DNA of 16,616 bases from JACCYX01 sp964610045 (lineage in GTDB: Bacteria; Chloroflexota; Chloroflexia; Thermomicrobiales; UBA6265), in contig CAZSUN010000088.1 in NCBI GenBank assembly GCA_964610045.1, positions 1 to 16,616 of the forward strand, written 5' to 3'. Each line of letters starts with the position of its first letter. Within the stretch, counting starts at the first letter, position 1. The notes below the pieces were generated by a model, which saw only the letters and a list, made by a program, of their open reading frames with translations, had not been told where the DNA came from and did not search any database. A program made the translations under genes and the position numbers. Shown one piece after another: positions 1 to 6,754 of the stretch.

Positions 1-23
1 CGAAGCGATCCGGGCAACACCAG

Positions 24-76
24 CCGGATCGTGCCTGGCCGCCCTGGCGGCGACCATTCTTTCCGTCACGATCCGG
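24..76 (-). terminator. GC-rich hairpin after the DUF916-like gene
   Basis: A perfect 10-bp inverted repeat, CCGGATCGTG (24-33) and CACGATCCGG (67-76), encloses a second small stem, GCCGC (38-42) with GCGGC (47-51) around a 4-nt loop. It begins 2 nt beyond the stop codon of the minus-strand gene ending at 79, which is where a terminator or 3'-protecting structure would sit. No U-tract follows on the minus strand, so intrinsic termination is uncertain. It could instead stabilise the mRNA end. Confidence 0.5.
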
Positions 77-78
77 GT

Positions 79-1281
79 TCAGGGAATTACGATGGTGTCC
101 GGCACCGGTCCGGCGTGGATCACGGTGGCGGCGCCACCGGCATCGACCGATGAAATCTCGATCTCGAAGCGATAGGTGCCGGATTGCCAGCCGCTGGCGG
201 GCACATACCGGGTTTCGATTGTCGACGCGCCATTCGGCATCGTCTGATTCCGGGCCACGACGTAGGTCTCAACCAGCGTGTCATCCCGGTATACCTTGAG
301 TGAGACCAGGCCGCTGATGATGTTCTCCCCCTGGTTGTCAATCGTGATCGCAATGGTGGCGTACTGAACGGGGTCGCCAAAGGCGGTCACCGTGACGGCA
401 TCGACGCTGAATGTCGACGGTGGTTCAGCTGGTGCAACGCTGACTGCGATCGATACCGGGCCAATGCTCGCCGAGGCCTGCGTTTCGGGATCGGTCAGCG
501 TTGATGTCAGCTCAATCGTGCTGCCGGGTGGAATGTTGGCGGGGAGCGGCAATTCGATGGTGGTCGTGGTGCCAGCGAAGACCGAACCCATTGCGACTGC
601 TATCGGGGCACTTCCCGATTCGCCGGGCCAGGTCAGGCTGACGGCACCTGCGGGCCGTACCAGCACGTTGCCGGTGTTGGTGATCGGAATCGAGACCATG
701 CCGTCCTGGTTCACGATCGGGGTTCCGATCGTGAACGATGGAGTAACAGGACCCGGCACGGTGACCATCACCGGGATCGAGCTGCGAATGATCTGGTTCA
801 GAAAGCTGCCGCCCTCGACCTCCAGCGGCTCATCGGTTTGCGCGATCAGCGCCGCCACGTATTGACCGGGCGGGGCATCGGCCGGCGCGGTGACCGTGAA
901 GGGAATGTCGAGGAAATCGGTTGAACCGAGATCGAAGGTTTGGGCAGGAAACGAGATCCAGGTGGCGGGGGGTATCACCTCATCGGTGTCCAGGCCCGCG
1001 CCGAACCCGCCGTTGGCGAGACTGATGGCGTTGGTGGCGTAGGCGCGCAGGGTGAGTGGTATCGAGTTGAGGGTAACCACCTGTGCGACAAGGGACGCGG
1101 TGGCCCCGGGTTCGAGGGTGACCGCGAAGTACCCGTCGGGAGTCGACGGGTTCGACTGGATCGCGAACACCGGGGATTGTGGACTGTTCTCCGGCGGTGG
1201 TGTCGCGGCATCCTGCGCGCCTCCGGTCCCGGGGAAGCCGGATGTCAGCAACGTCAACAGCAACAGGAGCAGTTTTGCCAT
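79..1281 (-). CDS. Exported DUF916 / WxL-interacting-like protein
   Basis: 400 aa. A signal peptide covers about residues 1-22: MAK, then a run of leucines, then a GGAQDA-type cleavage area. Residues about 35-155 have the layout of the DUF916 (WxL protein peptidoglycan-binding) domain: GYFAVTLEPGATASLVAQV, then an ATWISF segment, and a closing VTAPADAPPGQYVAALIA strand. Two further beta-sandwich (Ig-like) repeats of about 100 residues follow, with phrases such as ITNTGNVLVRPAG and ITIDNQGENIISG that are typical of N-terminal 'additional strand' folds. I see no C-terminal membrane anchor; the protein ends DTIVIP. The start is supported by GAAGGTGG upstream of ATG. It is the last gene of a three-gene minus-strand run and probably acts on the outer side of the cell envelope with the two upstream exported proteins. 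Family assignment is by pattern only; a general COG1470-like NEW3 protein is the alternative. Confidence 0.7.
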   Translation of the reverse strand: MAKLLLLLLTLLTSGFPGTGGAQDAATPPPENSPQSPVFAIQSNPSTPDGYFAVTLEPGATASLVAQVVTLNSIPLTLRAYATNAISLANGGFGAGLDTDEVIPPATWISFPAQTFDLGSTDFLDIPFTVTAPADAPPGQYVAALIAQTDEPLEVEGGSFLNQIIRSSIPVMVTVPGPVTPSFTIGTPIVNQDGMVSIPITNTGNVLVRPAGAVSLTWPGESGSAPIAVAMGSVFAGTTTTIELPLPANIPPGSTIELTSTLTDPETQASASIGPVSIAVSVAPAEPPSTFSVDAVTVTAFGDPVQYATIAITIDNQGENIISGLVSLKVYRDDTLVETYVVARNQTMPNGASTIETRYVPASGWQSGTYRFEIEISSVDAGGAATVIHAGPVPDTIVIP

Positions 1282-1298
1282 GGGCTGGCCACCTTCAC

Positions 1299-1331
1299 GC
1301 GTGGGGACAAGGCGTCCCCACGCATGGGGAC
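1299..1331 (-). promoter_or_regulatory. Intercistronic hairpin with alternative pairings
   Basis: GCGTGGGGAC (1299-1308) and GTCCCCACGC (1314-1323) are perfect 10-bp inverted repeats with a 5-nt loop. A third arm, GCATGGGGAC (1322-1331), is a near copy of the first and can pair with 1314-1321 instead. The element lies between the stop of the 183 aa gene (1343) and the Shine-Dalgarno site of the DUF916-like gene (start 1281). It could set relative expression of the two genes by attenuation or mRNA processing. Confidence 0.55.
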
Positions 1332-1342
1332 GTCGCCACCGC

Positions 1343-1894
1343 CTAAATTGATGTGTTGCTCAGCGTGATCGTGAGGGTGGATGTGTAGACATCGATCGGG
1401 GCGTTGTAGTTGGGGACCCCATTGATGAACCACCTCAGGTCGAATGCCAGCGAAGTCGTCGTCGGGGTATTCGGGATGTCCCGGATCGACAGGTTGATTG
1501 CGCGCGTGGTTTCGCCGCCGATGTAGACAGGCGAACCACTCGACGTAAGCGACAGATTGTTGGCGCCCAGGAAGGTGACGCTGCCGTTGGTGAATGGAGT
1601 GTTGGACCCGGTGGCGTAGCAGTCGCGGTCGCCAGGTGCGCCGGTCGAGCGGAACGTCAGGGTGAAAGCGCCCGATGAAGACATGGGTTCCCAGAATCCT
1701 ATCGCGGCGTTGGTCGTGTTCCAGGTTGCGAAGATTTGGCCGATCGCCGTCGACGTGACCGAGCAGATGCCGGACGGCGCGGCGGCATAGATCGAGAAGT
1801 CGATGTCGGTCTGGGCCTGCGCGTTGACGGGAGTGCCCAGCAGGATCAGGGCGAGGAGCGGAAACACGCGCCGGAGAAATGAACGTTGAATCAT
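1343..1894 (-). CDS. Exported beta-rich protein, WxL/spore-coat-U-like
   Basis: 183 aa, function not recognised. A signal peptide is clear: MIQRSFLRR, then FPLLALILLGTPV, with cleavage near NAQAQ at about residue 28. The mature part is rich in Ser, Thr and Asn and predicted all-beta. It has two cysteines (in GICSVTS and RDCYATG), a TRAINLSIRDIP strand and a closing YTSTLTITLSN strand. A terminal strand of that kind is common to WxL-type and spore-coat-U/fimbrial-type surface proteins, but the diagnostic WxL tripeptides are not evident. Start: ATG at 1894 with GAGGA about 9 nt upstream. It is 61 nt after the 296 aa gene and 61 nt before the DUF916-like gene, so the three are probably co-transcribed. 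It may be the surface ligand or pilin-like partner of the DUF916-like protein (inference). Confidence 0.6.
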   Translation of the reverse strand: MIQRSFLRRVFPLLALILLGTPVNAQAQTDIDFSIYAAAPSGICSVTSTAIGQIFATWNTTNAAIGFWEPMSSSGAFTLTFRSTGAPGDRDCYATGSNTPFTNGSVTFLGANNLSLTSSGSPVYIGGETTRAINLSIRDIPNTPTTTSLAFDLRWFINGVPNYNAPIDVYTSTLTITLSNTSI

Positions 1895-1955
1895 GCAGGG
1901 TGTCCTCTACGACAGGAAATGCGACGTGCTCGAAGAAGCCCCGGATATGCCTCCT

Positions 1956-2846
1956 TTACGACACGGGTTCAAATTGCGGCACAAGTTCGATCTCCAGGTT
2001 TCCCTGGTAGGCGCCAACTGGCGCTGATGCCGGCAGCGTGAGGTCGAACAGGATCACGATCGACGCGTTGCCCTGACCGCTGGCGATCGAGGGTCCATTG
2101 GTGGCGGGTATCGAGCTGGTGGTGTCACTGTCATCGATGGTTCCACCGGTGATGGCGACTGAAGCATCGAACGAACCGCGCTGGCTGCTGACGCTCGCCG
2201 ATCGGAGTTGCACGGTCCACCAGGTTTTCCCGCAGGAGGTTGTGGCCTGCGAGACCGAAAGCGAGAGGACGCCACTGGCTGGCTGGTACGAGACTCCATC
2301 CCAAACTGCCTGGCCAACCTTCACATGACCGATGGTCAGGAGCGGTGGCGACTCCCCCACGGTGGAATCAATCGGTATTGCCACGTCACGCCGCAGTTCG
2401 ATCCCGTGGCCAAGATTCGCCACGATCTCGATCGTCACGCTGGTTCGGCCGTCGCCCGCGCTGCAGGGAACCAGGACGAGGATGGTGAACGTCGCGGCGT
2501 CGATTGCCACATTGCTGCCGGGATCGACGGTGGCGAATGCGGTGGGTTGGCTGCCACGCTGGCTCCAGGCGGCGTCCGGCATCGCGCAGGAGACGGCAGC
2601 GGTGCGTCCAGGCGTTACCGGCGCGGCCGGTGCAGTGCAGGTCAGGGGCCAGTTGCCCGGCAGCGACTCGCTGCTGAAATCGACGATTGGCGTGGCGAGA
2701 TCCTGGGCAACCACTGCTGGCAGCACGGCGATGGAGGTGATGAGGACCGTCAGCAGCGACAACGCCAGGGTGTATCGTCTCCTGCCGGCCCGCATGTCAC
2801 GCGGCAGCCCGGTCCGTCTGTTTGAAGGGTTCAACGGAGTCTGCAT
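1956..2846 (-). CDS. Exported beta-sandwich protein, first of operon
   Basis: 296 aa, function not recognised. A basic N-region (RRTGLPRDMRAGRRRYT) is followed by a hydrophobic core LALSLLTVLITSIAVLPAV and a cleavage area near VVAQD at about residue 48, so it is exported. The remainder is beta-rich with about four cysteines and ends with GAYQGNLEIELVPQ, a terminal-strand pattern like those of WxL or spore-coat-U proteins. The first ATG (2846) has no good Shine-Dalgarno site and lies 12 nt after a stable hairpin. An internal ATG at 2795 (MRAGRRRY) would give a more normal signal peptide but also lacks a clear site, so the start is unsettled. It leads the operon with the 183 aa and DUF916-like genes. 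The shared exported beta architecture suggests one surface complex (inference). Confidence 0.6.
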   Translation of the reverse strand: MQTPLNPSNRRTGLPRDMRAGRRRYTLALSLLTVLITSIAVLPAVVAQDLATPIVDFSSESLPGNWPLTCTAPAAPVTPGRTAAVSCAMPDAAWSQRGSQPTAFATVDPGSNVAIDAATFTILVLVPCSAGDGRTSVTIEIVANLGHGIELRRDVAIPIDSTVGESPPLLTIGHVKVGQAVWDGVSYQPASGVLSLSVSQATTSCGKTWWTVQLRSASVSSQRGSFDASVAITGGTIDDSDTTSSIPATNGPSIASGQGNASIVILFDLTLPASAPVGAYQGNLEIELVPQFEPVS

Positions 2847-3142
2847 GACGATCCATTCGCGGGACGAATCCCGCCCTCAATCCTTGATGTGATGCAAGCA
2901 TGGACAAATCGTCGCTAGAACCTTCCTGAGAGTGTCACCAGGATGAGAAAATGTCAATACATGAGGCTTGTGATGCTTAGTGCCGTACATGATTTGGTAC
3001 AAATCGGCAAACTCTTGGGACGTTTGGGCAAAACCCGGCATTGCCTGGCGCACGAAATGGGGAAAGGCTTGCGTTTGGCAGGCTTGCTGGGCAGACTTCC
3101 CGGTGCAGAGCTGGCGATCTCCCGGATGGCGAAGGAATGAAC
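2847..3142. other. Intergenic region between divergent genes
   Basis: About 296 nt separate the exported-protein operon (minus) from the aminopeptidase gene (plus). The part around 2900-3030 is AT-richer than its surroundings and should hold both promoters, but I could not pick a convincing -35/-10 pair. The only clear structure is the hairpin at 2859-2874. A short open frame across 2943-3140 is not convincing. Confidence 0.5.
2859..2874 (-). promoter_or_regulatory. 5' leader hairpin with TTCG loop
   Basis: Read on the minus strand, GCGGGA, TTCG, TCCCGC forms a perfect 6-bp stem with a UUCG tetraloop, ending 12 nt before the first ATG (2846) of the exported-protein operon. UUCG loops are unusually stable, though the closing pair here is A-U rather than the best C-G. 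It may mask or position the ribosome site, which otherwise looks weak. Confidence 0.5.
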
Positions 3143-4288
3143 ATGACGAGCGGTTCTCCGGTCACCGAGCGCGTCCGGGCGAGGGACCTTGGCATCAGGA
3201 TCGGTGACCTGCCAACCGGCAGGTGGAACGCGATTACCGATGTCGCCGGGGTGCGTGTCGGCATGACCACGCTGATCGAGGGCGAGGGTCCATTGGTGAC
3301 TGGCGACGGTCCGATCCGGACCGGAGTCACCGTCGTGATCCCGCGTGACGACCCCTACGCCAACCCGGTGTTCGCGGGATATCACCGGCTGAACGGGGCT
3401 GGTGAGATGACCGGGACCGCCTGGATCGAGGAAGCCGGGCTCCTGTCGACCGCGATCGGGATCACCAACACCCACAGCGTTGGCGTGGTGCGCGATGCCC
3501 TGATCGCCTGGGACCTCTCGCAGTGGACCGGACCCGGGGTGATGCCCTGGCGCCTGCCGATTGTGGCCGAGACCAGCGACCTCTCCCTCAACGACATCAA
3601 CGGGTTTCACGTGCGGCCCGAGCATGTGATATCGGCGATGGAGTCGGCGGCGAGCGGGCCGGTGGCGGAAGGGTGTACCGGTGGCGGCACCGGCATGAAA
3701 TGCCACGAGTTCAAGGGCGGAACCGGCACCTCATCACGCGTCCTGCCGGCCGATCGGGGCGGCTGGACGGTCGGCGTCCTCACCCAGGCGAACTATGGCT
3801 GGCGGCGCCACCTCCATATCGATGGAGTGCCGGTGGGCCGGGAGATCCCGCTGGAGGAGGTCCCTGGCACCACCCGCTCATCGCGTGACGACGGGTCGAT
3901 CATCGTCATCGTCGCCACCGACGCGCCGCTGCTGCCGGGCCAGTGCAAGCGACTGGCCCAACGCGCCACCATCGGCGTGGCCAGGGTTGGCGGCAACGGT
4001 GACAACGGCAGCGGCGACCTGTTCCTCGCCTTCTCGACCGGTAACGAGGGGGTCGATCCCCGCGGCGCGACCGAACCGGTGCCGGTCCGCATGCTCCCGA
4101 GTGACGCCATCACACCGCTGTTCGAAGCAGTCGCCGAGGCGACCCAGGAAGCGATCGTCAACGCGCTCTGCATGGCCACCACCATGACCGGTGCGAATTA
4201 CCAGACCAGCCATGCCATTCCGCTGGATCGCCTGCAGGACGTGATGCGGAAGTACCTCCGGCTGGAGGAGCGACGGCGAACGGCCTGA
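3143..4288 (+). CDS. P1-family aminopeptidase (DmpA/BapA type)
   Basis: 381 aa, the usual length for DmpA-type L-aminopeptidase/D-amidases, which are made as one chain and cut themselves into alpha and beta subunits. The family start is visible (ARDLGIRIGDLPTG, NAITDVAGVRVG), as are VIPRDDPYANPVFAGYH and the GCTGGGTGMKCHEFKGGTG block. The expected self-cleavage site is Gly251-Ser252 in DDGSIIVIVATDAPL; Ser252 would be the new N-terminal nucleophile, matching Ser250 of DmpA. Asn217 in QANYG matches the oxyanion-hole Asn. Predicted chains are about 251 and 130 residues. No signal peptide, so cytoplasmic. I chose ATG 3143 because AAGGA lies 6 nt upstream; ATG 3137 is in frame but has no spacing for a site. 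The AraC-type gene follows after 86 nt on the same strand. Substrate cannot be read from the sequence; N-terminal D-amino acid or beta-amino acid peptides are typical. Confidence 0.93.
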   Translation: MTSGSPVTERVRARDLGIRIGDLPTGRWNAITDVAGVRVGMTTLIEGEGPLVTGDGPIRTGVTVVIPRDDPYANPVFAGYHRLNGAGEMTGTAWIEEAGLLSTAIGITNTHSVGVVRDALIAWDLSQWTGPGVMPWRLPIVAETSDLSLNDINGFHVRPEHVISAMESAASGPVAEGCTGGGTGMKCHEFKGGTGTSSRVLPADRGGWTVGVLTQANYGWRRHLHIDGVPVGREIPLEEVPGTTRSSRDDGSIIVIVATDAPLLPGQCKRLAQRATIGVARVGGNGDNGSGDLFLAFSTGNEGVDPRGATEPVPVRMLPSDAITPLFEAVAEATQEAIVNALCMATTMTGANYQTSHAIPLDRLQDVMRKYLRLEERRRTA

Positions 4289-4374
4289 TGGTCTGCCATC
4301 CGGATTGGCAATAAATGCCGTATGCTGGAAAAGGGTCCCTGCCAACTGTCGCGAAACGTATCCGGAGTGGCGTC

Positions 4375-5382
4375 GTGCACCACGTCATTCGCCCGATTAC
4401 CGTCTTCGATTCGCGTACCCTGCCGCCCAACGATGCGGTCGATGCCTGGCGCGGCGTGGCCGCGCCCACGTTCCGGATCGGGCTCGAAATGGTGGAGGGC
4501 GAGAGGTTCCTGACCTCCCTCCAGGCCATCCCCCTCCAGGCCGCCATGCTCACCGCCGCGACGATCAGCGCGCAGCGATTCGAGCGTGGACCGCAGCAAC
4601 TCCGCCGGGATGACATCGACCGTTACGGCCTGTTCCTCCAGGTCTCCGGATCGCGTGTCGTCCGCGCCAACGGGTCGGAGTTCGTGCTGCAGCCGGGTGA
4701 CGTCCAGGTCGTCGACATGGCCCAGGCGGAGGACTCCCTGGCGACCGATGGCGAATCTGCCGCGCTCTACCTGTCGCGCGACGTGGTCGACAGCGAATCG
4801 CCGGGATTCTGGCGGCTTCACGGCACCGTCGTGCGGAACCCCATGGCTCGCATCTTCTCCCAAACCCTGCTCGACCTGATCCGGGCGAACGAATGGCCGG
4901 CGGCGATCATGCCGTACCTCGACCAGAGCATCATCTCGCTCGCAATCGGCTGCATCCATTCCGCTGACCCCGGACTCGATCCGGTGACATCGAGCATCGA
5001 ACATGCCCAGCGTCGCCGGATCGAGCGGTTCATCGAAGAACGGCTCTCGGACACCTCGCTGGGGCCGGAAACTATCTGCGACGAGTTCGGGCTCTCCCGG
5101 TCGGTCCTCTACCGGCTGTTCCAGCCGCGTGGCGGTGTCCACCGCTTCGTCCGCGATCGCCGCTTGCGCGCGGCCCGGCGCCTGCTGCTGGCGCACGATC
5201 CGCGGTCGATGGCGTCGCTCTCGCAGTCGGTCGGCTTCAGCTCCCAGGCCCACTTCAGCCGGGAATTCCGCCGCGCCTTCGGAGTGACCCCTACGAGCCT
5301 GCGCAAGCTGGCCACGTGGGAGCACTCGCAACCGGAGGATGTCGCGTCGCTCGATTCCATGTTCCGCCTGGCGGACGCCTGA
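4375..5382 (+). CDS. AraC-family transcriptional regulator
   Basis: 335 aa from a GTG start. Residues about 10-170 look like the AraC_binding_2 sensor domain (DAWRGVAAPTFRIG, FLQVSGSRVV, FVLQPGDVQVVDMAQ, ALYLSRDVV). Residues about 213-315 are the double helix-turn-helix: CDEFGLSRSVLYRLFQPRGG for the first motif, then RAARRLL, and the conserved SVGFSSQAHFSREFRRAFG for the second, followed by TPTSLRK. GTG 4375 is preferred because GGAG lies 7 nt upstream; an in-frame ATG at 4315 would add 20 residues but has no good site. It lies 86 nt after the aminopeptidase gene and converges with the cysteine-dioxygenase-like gene, with only 7 nt between the stop codons, so no separate terminators are visible. 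It may control either neighbour; the ligand is unknown. Confidence 0.93.
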   Translation: MHHVIRPITVFDSRTLPPNDAVDAWRGVAAPTFRIGLEMVEGERFLTSLQAIPLQAAMLTAATISAQRFERGPQQLRRDDIDRYGLFLQVSGSRVVRANGSEFVLQPGDVQVVDMAQAEDSLATDGESAALYLSRDVVDSESPGFWRLHGTVVRNPMARIFSQTLLDLIRANEWPAAIMPYLDQSIISLAIGCIHSADPGLDPVTSSIEHAQRRRIERFIEERLSDTSLGPETICDEFGLSRSVLYRLFQPRGGVHRFVRDRRLRAARRLLLAHDPRSMASLSQSVGFSSQAHFSREFRRAFGVTPTSLRKLATWEHSQPEDVASLDSMFRLADA

Positions 5383-5389
5383 TCGCCTG

Positions 5390-6007
5390 CTAACGCATCG
5401 CGCCAGTATCGACCGCCGAAGCGTAGGTGATCGCACCGGTTTCGGGGTCGAAATAGGCGCGCGGTTGCAGGTTCGGGTTCCGCCCGAAGAACACGAATTC
5501 GTAGGCCTCCCCGTTTACGCCCTGTTGCGCGTGGAGGTCGTCCGGCGGGTCGCCCCAGATGACGTACTCGCCCGGACCGTGCTCGAAGTCCCCGGCGAGT
5601 TCAAGGGCGGCGTGGTTCGGGTCGGACAGATCGTCGGTGCGGACCCAGCGCCAGTAGTGATTGGTGCCCTGGATGACGACCGCGACGCCCCAGGTGTTGT
5701 GGTTGTGAATCGGGGTGGGAGCGTCGTCGGGCAAGCGGAGCAGCATCAGCGCGCCGCGGCCATCCTCGCCCTGATGCAGGATCGTCGCGGTTGAGCCGGT
5801 GTCGTGGAGCCGTTCGAGATCGATGTCGGGCAGGATGTCCGGTTGCAGGGCGAGTTCGCGCAACATGATCGCGATCCGGTGGCGATTCTCCTCGCTGTCA
5901 TCTTCGAGCAGGGCAAGGGCGTTCGCGTGGAACTGCCGGATCTGGTCGTCGCGGTTGGTCATCAGGTCCTCGATCGTTACGCCGTCGGGGGACACCCTTG
6001 TCCACAT
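5390..6007 (-). CDS. Cysteine dioxygenase-like cupin enzyme
   Basis: 205 aa, cytoplasmic. An N-terminal helical part (residues 17-68) precedes a cupin barrel. The pattern PIHNHNTWGVAVVIQG places two metal-binding histidines at 101 and 103 beside the aromatic Trp106, and a third candidate is His159 in DDLHAQQ. This 3-His arrangement without a Glu is that of thiol dioxygenases (cysteine dioxygenase and mercaptopropionate dioxygenase), which use Fe(II) and oxygen to turn a thiol into a sulfinate. Many bacterial relatives are annotated only as predicted metal-dependent beta-helix enzymes, so the substrate is open. Start: ATG 6007 with GGAG 8 nt upstream; an internal ATG at 5962 is less likely. 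It stands alone on its strand, converges with the AraC gene, and is separated from the exported-protein cluster upstream by the hairpin at 6041-6076. Confidence 0.82.
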   Translation of the reverse strand: MWTRVSPDGVTIEDLMTNRDDQIRQFHANALALLEDDSEENRHRIAIMLRELALQPDILPDIDLERLHDTGSTATILHQGEDGRGALMLLRLPDDAPTPIHNHNTWGVAVVIQGTNHYWRWVRTDDLSDPNHAALELAGDFEHGPGEYVIWGDPPDDLHAQQGVNGEAYEFVFFGRNPNLQPRAYFDPETGAITYASAVDTGAMR

Positions 6008-6040
6008 CGTCAGGACTCCATGCTACACCCGTTGCACGCA

Positions 6041-6076
6041 GGAACGGCTCCAGGAGAGGAGTCCTGAAGCCGTTCC
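6041..6076 (-). terminator. Long hairpin after the IPT/TIG-like gene
   Basis: GGAACGGCT (6041-6049) pairs perfectly with AGCCGTTCC (6068-6076). After one C/A mismatch, CAGGA (6051-6055) pairs with TCCTG (6062-6066), leaving a 6-nt loop. It lies between the stop at 6139 and the cysteine-dioxygenase-like start at 6007, so it probably ends the upstream minus-strand transcript and insulates the next gene. No U-run follows on either strand. Confidence 0.6.
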
Positions 6077-6138
6077 AGTACGAGGTAGTCCGGGCTGATG
6101 GCTGAGGGCAGATTGTGGCCAGCCCGGACAGCGATGGA

Positions 6139-6675
6139 TTAGCAGGAGAGCGTGATACTGACCTGGTTGCTCCAGGTGTGCGAGTCGTTGTCATAGGCCT
6201 GCACGTCGAAGTGGCCAAGGCAGGTGACGTCGCTGGCTTCGCGGTACCCGTTGGCAGGATCCTGGCTGCCGTTCGGCCCGAAGACGGTTTCACCGGTCAC
6301 GCTGATCTGTTCGTCGATGACGCCGGCCGCGACATAGCCGTTGGCGGGGTCCTGGCTGCCGTTCGGTCCGTACACGGCGCTGGTCGCCACGGTCCAGAAA
6401 CTCTGGGAAGCGCCCGTCGAATCGTTGCCGTTGCCAACCACGCTGACGTAGACCGAGCCGCCGGGGCTGAATCCTTCGCCGTGGATCGTGAACAACCCGG
6501 TTTGCGGGGAGACGATGCGGGCGGAGAGAAGGGCGGGATACGGAGTCTGGACGACGCTGGCGGCAGTGGCGAACTGTGGGATCAGGGCGACCAGCAGGAT
6601 CAGGACGGCATTGAGCACGGCTGTGAAGGAGGCCAGGGGCCGGGGAGATGACTGGGCGGTTGATGTGGTTGTCAC
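6139..6675 (-). CDS. Exported IPT/TIG-like protein with repeated motif
   Basis: 178 aa, no certain family. A Ser/Thr-rich N-tail is followed by a hydrophobic core, AVLNAVLILLVALIP, and a cleavage area near ATAAS at about residue 38. The mature N-part (ARIVSPQTGLFTIHGEGFSP, then GGSVYVSVVG) resembles an IPT/TIG or similar Ig-like fold. The motif GPNGSQDPANGY then occurs twice, about 30 residues apart, followed by a closing beta segment with two cysteines (DVTCLGHF and the last residue). The start is GTG 6675 with AAAGGA 7 nt upstream. It is third in a minus-strand row of exported proteins, 79 nt after the SnoaL-like gene. It is probably an extracellular or lipoprotein-like surface protein; its role is unknown. 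Confidence 0.65.
   Translation of the reverse strand: MTTTSTAQSSPRPLASFTAVLNAVLILLVALIPQFATAASVVQTPYPALLSARIVSPQTGLFTIHGEGFSPGGSVYVSVVGNGNDSTGASQSFWTVATSAVYGPNGSQDPANGYVAAGVIDEQISVTGETVFGPNGSQDPANGYREASDVTCLGHFDVQAYDNDSHTWSNQVSITLSC
6244..6372 (-). repeat. Two 39-bp coding repeats (GPNGSQDPANGY)
   Basis: Bases 6244-6282 and 6334-6372 agree at about 33 of 39 positions and encode the same 12-residue stretch, GPNGSQDPANGY, bounded by aromatic residues. Most differences are synonymous, which suggests the peptide is kept by selection after an internal duplication. Confidence 0.75.
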
Positions 6676-6715
6676 AGGAGTGTCCTTTCAGGAGAAGTGA
6701 AGGAAGGTTGAGCGA

Positions 6716-6744
6716 GGGGAGGCGGCGATGGCGTGCCGCCCCCC
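6716..6744 (-). terminator. Intercistronic GC hairpin
   Basis: GGCGGC (6721-6726) and GCCGCC (6735-6740) form a perfect stem with an 8-nt loop, extended by GGGG (6716-6719) with CCCC (6741-6744) around one bulged A. It lies 10 nt beyond the stop codon of the SnoaL-like gene (6755) and before the ribosome site of the gene starting at 6675. Without a U-tract it may act as a partial terminator or a processing and stability element. Confidence 0.5.
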
Positions 6745-6754
6745 GGAGGTTGGA

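Noticed and set aside
1..57. Possible start of another minus-strand gene (ATG at 57, open to the left edge)
   Set aside because: It lies inside the strong hairpin at 24-76, has a poorly spaced ribosome site, and only 19 codons are visible.
2943..3140. 65-codon plus-strand frame whose TGA overlaps the in-frame ATG at 3137
   Set aside because: There is no ribosome site at either possible start, no recognisable domain, and the overlap concerns an ATG that is probably not the true start of the aminopeptidase.
2954..3706. 250-codon minus-strand frame over the aminopeptidase gene
   Set aside because: It runs antisense to a well-supported P1 peptidase and has the Arg/Pro/His-rich composition of a high-GC shadow frame.
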